Shown here piece after piece: positions 5,846 to 11,356 of a DNA stretch of 11,356 nt. The notes under the pieces are model-generated. The model saw only the letters and a list, made by a program, of their open reading frames with translations. It made no database searches and was not told where the DNA came from. Source of the stretch: Pseudomonadota bacterium (lineage in GTDB: Bacteria; Pseudomonadota; Alphaproteobacteria; Acetobacterales; Acetobacteraceae); assembly GCA_021841985.1 (NCBI GenBank), contig JAKCCP010000340.1:1-11356 (forward strand). The letters are read 5' to 3'. The translations under genes were made by a program, and so were the position numbers. Numbering within the stretch: the stretch's first letter is position 1; each line of letters starts with the position of its first letter.

Positions 5846-7135
5846 CTACCTCCTGCTCCCGGTCTTCGCCCTGGGTCGCGTCTTGGGAACGGGTCGGGGG
5901 GTCAGCATTTCCGGCCGCATCCCGGAGACGCGCTCGATCAGCCCGGCCATGGCGTCGAGATAATCGGCCATCGCCAGATGGCGTTCGGCGTAGCGGCGCG
6001 CATTGGCGCGGAGACGCGCCGAGAGCGCACGGTCCTCGAGCACCGAGAGCACGCGCTCGGCAACCCGCGCGGGGTCGAGGAAAGGGGCGAGCAGGCCGTT
6101 TTCGCCGTCGCGGATGAATTCGCGCACCGGTTCGGTATCGCTGCCGATCACCGCGCAGCCGCTCGCCAGCGCCTCACGCAGCGACCAGGAGGCGACGAAC
6201 GGATAGGTGAGATAGACATGCGCGTCCGAGCGCTGCAAAAGCCGCCGGTAATCGCCGTAATCGATGCGGCCGACGAAATGCACGCGGCTCTCGTCATAGC
6301 GCCCCTTCATCTCGTTGATAAAATGATCTCGCCAACTGCCGGTGGCGAGCTTGGCGCCGTAGCTCACGCCATCGCCGCCGACCAGGATGACGCGGAGATC
6401 GCGCCGCGCCCGGAAGAGATGCGGCAGCGCCCGCATCATCACATGATAGCCGCGATAGGGTTCGAGATCGCGGGCGACGAAGGTCACCAGCTTTTCCCCT
6501 GGCGCGATGGTGATGTCTTTGAGCGTGAAGGGGGTTTTTGCCGCCGCGGGATCAGGCTGGCAGAGTTCGAGGTCGGCCCCCTCGGGGATGATGGCGATGC
6601 GCGGGCGCGCCCAGTCGGGGTAGGTCGCGTGCTGGAAGCGGGTCGGCGTCTGGCCATGGCCGGGGAGGTTGAGCGCCAGCAGATTGACCGTGTTCTTGAC
6701 CCGAATATTGGACAGCATCTGGGGCGCGGTCGGAAACTCGGGGTCGAAGCCGACATCGAGCCCGTCGGTATGATAGAAAAACTCGAAATAGCCGAGCATC
6801 GGCGCACCCGGCCAGACATCGCAGAGATCGAGCATCTCGCCCCAGCCATGATGGCCGATGATGATATCCGGCTGAAAGCCGAGCCCGCGCAATTGCGTCG
6901 CCGCCCGCGCCACCGCCTCGGCGCGGATCATCGCCGGCTCGATCTCGCGGAGATTGCGATGCGCGTCCTTGCTCGGCTCGCGGCCGAGGCGATAGACGAG
7001 CTTGCGCACTCCGGAAATGACGTTTTGGTTGTCGTCGGTCAGAAACAGGATCTCATGCCGCTTCGCCGCCGCCAGATAGCGGAGCAGATGGAGATACTGG
7101 CCGGGGAAATTCTGATGGACGAAAAGAAACCTCAC
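5846..7135 (-). CDS. Family 4 glycosyltransferase (GT-B fold)
   Basis: This is a 429-residue cytoplasmic or membrane-peripheral glycosyltransferase; donor and acceptor cannot be read from sequence. The N-terminal Rossmann domain opens with FLFVHQNFPGQ (3-13), the hallmark of the GT4 subgroup with the glyco_trans_4_3-type N-domain, followed by IIIGHHGWGE (91-100). The C-terminal donor domain has the FVARDLEPYRG loop (219-229), VILVGGD (249-255), VHFVGRIDYGDYRRLL (285-300), the conserved Glu321 in SWSLREALASG (317-326), and VIGSDTEPVREFI (329-341). The tail after residue 408 is basic and proline-rich. The start is GTG: an in-frame TGA lies 12 nt upstream, so nothing longer is possible, and no clear ribosome binding site is seen. 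It begins 9 nt after the stop of the ChW-like gene, so it is probably the last gene of that operon. It converges on the tRNA gene. Confidence 0.93.
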   Translation of the reverse strand: MRFLFVHQNFPGQYLHLLRYLAAAKRHEILFLTDDNQNVISGVRKLVYRLGREPSKDAHRNLREIEPAMIRAEAVARAATQLRGLGFQPDIIIGHHGWGEMLDLCDVWPGAPMLGYFEFFYHTDGLDVGFDPEFPTAPQMLSNIRVKNTVNLLALNLPGHGQTPTRFQHATYPDWARPRIAIIPEGADLELCQPDPAAAKTPFTLKDITIAPGEKLVTFVARDLEPYRGYHVMMRALPHLFRARRDLRVILVGGDGVSYGAKLATGSWRDHFINEMKGRYDESRVHFVGRIDYGDYRRLLQRSDAHVYLTYPFVASWSLREALASGCAVIGSDTEPVREFIRDGENGLLAPFLDPARVAERVLSVLEDRALSARLRANARRYAERHLAMADYLDAMAGLIERVSGMRPEMLTPRPVPKTRPRAKTGSRR

Positions 7136-7144
7136 GCCGCGACG

Positions 7145-8239
7145 TCACCGCCCGCGCCGCGGCGGCACCGTCTTGCCGGCGCGGCCGGGCCTGGCCGCCG
7201 GCTTGGCCGCGGGTTTCGCCGCCGGCACTTTGGCGGGCGAGGGTTTCGCGGCCGGGAGAGGTTTCGCCGCCGCCGCTTGCTTGGCGGGCGCCGCTTGCGT
7301 GCCGGGGCGGGCCTCGCGCCGCTGCACGACGATCTGGAACGCCTCGAGCGGCGCCATGCTCTCGGCCTCGCAGGCCTCGCCATCGGCGACCGGGCCGATC
7401 GCCGTGCCGTCCACGAAGGTCGCGGAATAGGTGCAGCGATGGGTCTCCCGCGCCTTGCCGCGCAGCCGCGCGCGGAGCCCGAGCAGCGGCAGCGCCATGC
7501 CGCGGCTGCCGCAAAGCTGCCCGCCCTCGACCCAGGGCGAGAGCCAGCCGCGCCCGAGCACCGCCTGATATTCGATGTCCGCCGGCGCCACCTCGCCGCG
7601 CGGCGAGAGCGCGAAACCCTCCACCCAGCGCTTGCTGCCGCGATCGCCGATCCATTCGCCGAACATCGCGCCGATATCGCCGCGGAGCTGGACGTGCGCG
7701 GCGATCTCGAAATTGCCGTGGAGCGGCAGCGCGGCGCCGCCGGCGGGGGCCGCGCCCGGGGCAGCCGCTGGCGCGGCCCCGACGGCCGGCATCGGGTGAC
7801 GCGGATCGACGGCTGCGGGCATCGCCCGGCGCGGCGCGGCGCCGGTGACCGGGGCGCCGGCGGTATCCTCGGTCAGCCGCAGCACTTGCAGGCGCGGGGC
7901 GTTTTCCGGCCCGCCCGGGATCTGATAGATCGTCACTAGAATCTGCGCCGGCCCCTCGCTCACCCGCACCAAGGCGGCGTCGGCGGCGCCGCTCAGCCAG
8001 CCATCGGGCCGGAACGCGGTGATGCTCACCGCCTGCGGCCGGCTCGCAGCGCCGGGCGGCAGCGAAATCCGCACCCCGGGGAGGCCCGACCCGTCCTCGG
8101 CACGCCGCGCGCCGGGGGTCTGGACGATGCAGAACAGGCCGCTTTCCAGCGTCATCAGATGGCCCGAGACACGCAATTCGGAGAACATCTTCTGGCCTGG
8201 ATTGGGGGCATTCGCCGCGGCGGCGCTGACTTCGGACAT
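7145..8239 (-). CDS. Unassigned protein with three ChW-like repeats and a Lys/Ala/Pro-rich tail
   Basis: I do not recognise a named orthologue for this 364-residue protein. Residues 17-126 form a predicted beta-rich N-domain, and 131-172 an Ala/Pro/Gly linker. Three successive segments follow (about 176-212, 221-260 and 269-306), each with the pattern of the clostridial hydrophobic W (ChW) repeat: a strand with Y/H-x-A, then G(W), then a G-x3-G/E-S turn, then a hydrophobic strand. The middle copy is best (GRGWLSPW at 229-236, GSRGMALP at 244-251). The third has lost its tryptophans. Residues 310-364 are a low-complexity tail of AAKP/APAK units ending RRGR, like a histone-H1 tail. No signal peptide or membrane helix is evident. 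It lies 17 nt after the large glycosyltransferase gene and 9 nt before another, so a role in glycan assembly or glycan binding is inferred from context only. ATG 8239 has a weak GGGA upstream. Confidence 0.85.
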   Translation of the reverse strand: MSEVSAAAANAPNPGQKMFSELRVSGHLMTLESGLFCIVQTPGARRAEDGSGLPGVRISLPPGAASRPQAVSITAFRPDGWLSGAADAALVRVSEGPAQILVTIYQIPGGPENAPRLQVLRLTEDTAGAPVTGAAPRRAMPAAVDPRHPMPAVGAAPAAAPGAAPAGGAALPLHGNFEIAAHVQLRGDIGAMFGEWIGDRGSKRWVEGFALSPRGEVAPADIEYQAVLGRGWLSPWVEGGQLCGSRGMALPLLGLRARLRGKARETHRCTYSATFVDGTAIGPVADGEACEAESMAPLEAFQIVVQRREARPGTQAAPAKQAAAAKPLPAAKPSPAKVPAAKPAAKPAARPGRAGKTVPPRRGR

Positions 8240-8257
8240 GGCGTGTATCCCGCTCTG

Positions 8258-11200
8258 CTAATGAGGAAAGGATCCTGACGCGAGTCGATGTGTTTCTCTA
8301 GCGGTATCAATCGGATCAGTAAACCGCGATGATCGCGCGGCGCCCCCGCCGGCCCGCAGCAAGGCGTCATTCACCGCTTGCGCCGGTGAATCGAGCGCCA
8401 GCAGCAGGCCGCGCCCCGATTCCCGGATGCGCTCGGCCTGCGCGCCGAGATCGAAGGCGACGACGAAAAGACCGGCGCGCCACATCTCGCTCAGGGTATA
8501 GCACCAGGTCTCCGGCACCACCGAGGGCAGGAAGCCGACCCCGGCGCCTTGGCGCGCGATCAGCGCGACCGCTTCCTCCGGCTGGTAATCGCCGGTGATG
8601 AAGACCTTTCCCGTCGCCAGCAGGGGCTCGTCGCCGGTGGTGACGCCGACGACGGTGAAGGCGAGCGGCAAATCCCGCGCTTGCGCGTCGCGGGCGCAAG
8701 CGAGCAGACGCCGATACCCTTTCTCGACGCCGATCGCGCCGGCGAGCACGACACGGAGCCCGCCCGCCGCCGGCGACGCGCGAGCGCGGCGCGCGACCGG
8801 CGCCATATCCGCCTCCCAGGGTTGGACGATGGGCGCGAGGGCCGGGAAATGCCGCGCGAGCCGGGCCGCGACATCGGCCGCCGGCGCCACCACCCGCGCC
8901 GCCTCGGCGAGCACGCGGGCCGAGCGCTCGCGGAGCGCCGGGGCGTCGATCTCCTCCTCGATCTCGCGTCCGGCCTCGGCGACGCAAGGCGCGCAGGCGG
9001 CGACCGGCGGCTCGCCGCAATAGCGCCCCTCCGCGCCGAGCAGCTTGATGCGCGGACAAAGCCACACGTAGTCATGCACATGCACTTCGTAGGGGAGGGC
9101 GAGGGCGTGGCAGAGGGCCAGCACCGCGTCGTGATCCTGCCCGAGGAGATGATGGATCTCGATCGCCCGCAGGTTCTCCGCGCGCAGCAACGCGAGGAGA
9201 TCGCCGCTCTCGCGCGGCAGATCGAAGCCGAGATTGGGATACGCGCCGATCGCCTCGGCGCGGGTGAGATAGGAGCGGTTGACGCCGGCCTCGGCGCGCG
9301 GACTGCCGCGGAGCAGGATGACCCGCCACCCCGCCGCAAGCAGCGCCTGCGCGCGCGCCGTCATCCGCGTCTCGACGCCGCCGCCGCGATCATGCCCGAC
9401 CAATAGCGCCGCCGGCGTCGCGCGCTTCCGGGCGGCGATGAAGCGCGCGCGATCGAGGCGCCGCCGCGCCGGGGCGAGCGGATCGGCGGCGACATAATCG
9501 GCGATCAGCGCGTCATAGCCGGGGTGGAGGCGGGCCAGCAGGGCGGCGTTGCGGGCCCTGAGCGCCGCCTGCCCGGCGCCGAAGGAAACGCCGCCGCGAT
9601 GGGCGACGAACACCCCGGTTGCCGCGACATGGCGCCAGCCGAGCGTGCGCGCGCGAAGGCAGAAATCATTCTCCTCGCCATAGCCCTGGGCAAAGACGTC
9701 TTCGCGGAGCAGCCCGACCTGATCGAGGGCGGCGCGGCGGATATAGAGGCAGAAGCCGACGCCGACCGGGATCTCCACCACCGCGCCGCGATCGGCGCGC
9801 GCGGCGAGGGCGGCAAGGCGCTTCGTCGCCGCGAGATCGGGCATCGGGTTGCCGCCGTCGCGCCGGGGATAGCTCAGCAGCGTCGCGTCATTGGAGAACG
9901 GCGTCGCGGTCGCGATCGCCGGCTCGGCATAGGCGGCGTCGCGCAGCCCGCCGAGCCAGTCGCCGGCGACCAGCGTGTCGCTGTTGAGCAGCACCACGTC
10001 ATCACGGCCGGCGGCGCGGATGCCGGCATTGGCGGCGCCGGGAAAGCCGCGATTGCGCGGCAGGCGGACGAGGGTGATGCGGCGCGCGCGGGCGAGCCGG
10101 TCGAGTGCCAGCACCAGATCCGGCTCGGGGCTGGCATCCTCGACCACGATCACCCGCGTCCGCGCCGGGAGCGCGGCACGGAGGCTGTCGAGACAGGCGA
10201 GCGTCTCGGCAACACCGCGATAGGCCGGCACCACGACGCTCACCCGGCGGGGGCGAGAGCGGCGGTGCTCGGCGGCGGCGCCACGGAGATCGGCATGGAT
10301 CGCCGCCCATACCGGCCGCCCCACGCCAGCCCTGGTCGCCCCGTTCTTGCGCGCAACATCCCCCGCGACCCGCGCCAGCGCCGCCGCGCTCGCCTGTTCG
10401 GCCGTGGGATCGAGGGGGCTTCCGAGCAAATCCCGGCCGTCGCCGTCGCGGAGCGAGAGCGGCATCGCCGCGTGCGCGAACCGCGAAGCCGGCACGATGA
10501 AACCGCGCGGGCGGGCGAGCGGCGCGGTGTCGGGGACGGCGATCGCGGTGTCGGTCGCGGCAAACCGCGCGATCAGGCGGCCATGGCGGTCGTGGAGGAA
10601 AAGCCAGGGGGTCGCGTCGGGGTCGGCGGGATGCCAGGCCCAGCCGGCGAGATCGCCGCCCTCCTCCATCACCACCCCTTCGAGGCGACGCAAGGCGGCG
10701 AGCCGGATCGGGCTGCCGAGCAGCGGCGTGCCATCGGCGAGCGTCACCGCGAGTTCATGCCCGCCGCGCGCCGCGGCGCCGAGACGCGCCCACCCGGCGC
10801 GCCAGCGGAGCGCGAGCTTCGTGCCATCGTGGAAAACCCGAAGCCGGGCCGGCGCGAGAGCGGCGGCGACCACCAGGACGCCGCCGCTCAGCATCGCGCA
10901 CCAGCCCGGCGCCCCGGCCGCCGCCGCGATCCGGTCCGCGCCCTTGGCCAGCCCCGCGTCGATCGCCCCGGCATGGCCGGAAAACGCCGCCGCCAGCGCC
11001 CGCGCCGCGCCTTCGGGATCGCCGTCCCGGAGTCGCGCCGAGGCGAGCCCGATCCAGGCGACGCGGAGATCGAACCGCGCCGCGATCTCGGCGAGCGGCT
11101 TCGCCTGCCCCGGCTCGCCCTCGCGCAGGCGGGCGAGCGCAAGCGCGAGGCGTGCGGTTTCATCGCGGGGCGCGATCCGCGCCGCGCGTTCGAGCCAGCG

Positions 11201-11356
11201 GCACGCGGCCTCGCCATCGCCGGCGGCCAAGGCCGCCTCGCCGAGGCTCAGCGCGGCCCGCGCGGTTTCCGCCTGCCTGCGCGCGAAAGCGGCGAATTCC
11301 GCCGCCGCCGAAGCCCGCATCGCCGCCGGAGATGTCCGCTCGCGCTCGCGCGTCAC
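8258..11356 (-). CDS. Large TPR - GT2 - GT4 multidomain glycosyltransferase (reaches the window edge)
   Basis: At least 1032 residues are visible. Residues 31-128 look like three TPR-type helix pairs. Residues 155-320 are beta-rich with two related units, each ending LLGSP (212-216 and 310-314), and a GWAWHPADPD motif (238-247). A GT2 domain spans about 370-620: RVSVVVPAY (371-379), VVEDASPEPD (404-413), RNRGFPGAANAGI (434-446), the DxD-equivalent LLNSDT (456-461), YGEENDFCLRAR (559-570). A GT4 domain spans about 647-1000: GGGVETR (658-664), HVHDYVWLCP (759-768) with a Cys cluster (767, 780, 788, 791), LAGAIGVEKG (871-880) and PETWCYTLSEMWRAG (948-962). The chain could add two sugars in succession. 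The first visible codon is GTG at the very last bases; it may be the start, or the gene may continue outside. Both GT domains look intact. It heads the visible three-gene cluster. Confidence 0.92.
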   Translation of the reverse strand: MTRERERTSPAAMRASAAAEFAAFARRQAETARAALSLGEAALAAGDGEAACRWLERAARIAPRDETARLALALARLREGEPGQAKPLAEIAARFDLRVAWIGLASARLRDGDPEGAARALAAAFSGHAGAIDAGLAKGADRIAAAAGAPGWCAMLSGGVLVVAAALAPARLRVFHDGTKLALRWRAGWARLGAAARGGHELAVTLADGTPLLGSPIRLAALRRLEGVVMEEGGDLAGWAWHPADPDATPWLFLHDRHGRLIARFAATDTAIAVPDTAPLARPRGFIVPASRFAHAAMPLSLRDGDGRDLLGSPLDPTAEQASAAALARVAGDVARKNGATRAGVGRPVWAAIHADLRGAAAEHRRSRPRRVSVVVPAYRGVAETLACLDSLRAALPARTRVIVVEDASPEPDLVLALDRLARARRITLVRLPRNRGFPGAANAGIRAAGRDDVVLLNSDTLVAGDWLGGLRDAAYAEPAIATATPFSNDATLLSYPRRDGGNPMPDLAATKRLAALAARADRGAVVEIPVGVGFCLYIRRAALDQVGLLREDVFAQGYGEENDFCLRARTLGWRHVAATGVFVAHRGGVSFGAGQAALRARNAALLARLHPGYDALIADYVAADPLAPARRRLDRARFIAARKRATPAALLVGHDRGGGVETRMTARAQALLAAGWRVILLRGSPRAEAGVNRSYLTRAEAIGAYPNLGFDLPRESGDLLALLRAENLRAIEIHHLLGQDHDAVLALCHALALPYEVHVHDYVWLCPRIKLLGAEGRYCGEPPVAACAPCVAEAGREIEEEIDAPALRERSARVLAEAARVVAPAADVAARLARHFPALAPIVQPWEADMAPVARRARASPAAGGLRVVLAGAIGVEKGYRRLLACARDAQARDLPLAFTVVGVTTGDEPLLATGKVFITGDYQPEEAVALIARQGAGVGFLPSVVPETWCYTLSEMWRAGLFVVAFDLGAQAERIRESGRGLLLALDSPAQAVNDALLRAGGGAARSSRFTDPIDTARETHRLASGSFPH

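Noticed and set aside
5846..7939. Long open frames on the strand opposite the glycosyltransferase and ChW-like genes (for example 5978-7939)
   Set aside because: They are antisense shadows produced by high GC content: the translations are Arg/Ala/Gly-rich with no family motifs, while the minus-strand genes have clear domains.
11354..11356. GTG at the window edge as the certain start of the large glycosyltransferase
   Set aside because: No upstream sequence is visible to judge a ribosome binding site or a longer frame, so the gene is treated as possibly partial.

Overview
The window is very GC-rich (by eye well over two thirds G+C, with G/C filling most third codon positions). It reads as chromosomal DNA from an alphaproteobacterium. 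The strongest taxonomic signals are a SAM-II type riboswitch in front of metZ, the metZ-apaG gene pair, and a short AT-rich palindrome of a type I recall from Acetobacteraceae. Acetobacteraceae is therefore my best guess at family level, but it is an inference. I see no phage, transposon, CRISPR or plasmid genes.

Layout, left to right. (1) Positions 1-423, + strand: the C-terminal part of a DsbA-family (FrnE-like) thiol oxidoreductase whose N-terminus lies outside the window. (2) Positions 424-499: a convergent gap with a strong GC hairpin. (3) Positions 500-3619, - strand: putA, a complete short-type bifunctional proline catabolic enzyme with all key motifs intact. (4) Positions 3620-3852: a gap with the putA ribosome binding site and a 26-base AT-rich palindrome. 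(5) Positions 3853-5522, - strand: metZ followed by apaG, overlapping or nearly so, expressed from a promoter at 5666-5694 through a SAM-II riboswitch. (6) Positions 5683-5799, + strand: a promoter and tRNA-Gly(CCC), divergent from metZ, with the two -35 boxes touching. (7) Positions 5846-11356, - strand: three closely spaced co-directional genes. In transcription order these are a very large TPR-GT2-GT4 glycosyltransferase (reaching the right edge), an unassigned protein with three ChW-like repeats and a histone-H1-like tail, and a family 4 glycosyltransferase.

How the genes work together. PutA oxidises proline to glutamate. MetZ makes homocysteine from O-succinylhomoserine and sulfide, and its mRNA leader senses SAM, the end product of the pathway. 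The three-gene cluster on the right looks like part of a surface glycan or protein-glycosylation locus that continues beyond the window. Its middle gene is the least understood and most novel item here. The other points worth a second look are the metZ leader (riboswitch about 60 nt from the start codon, GGCC blocks that can exchange partners, abutting divergent promoters, a C9 tract in the first codons) and a 15-bp tandem duplication in the putA linker.
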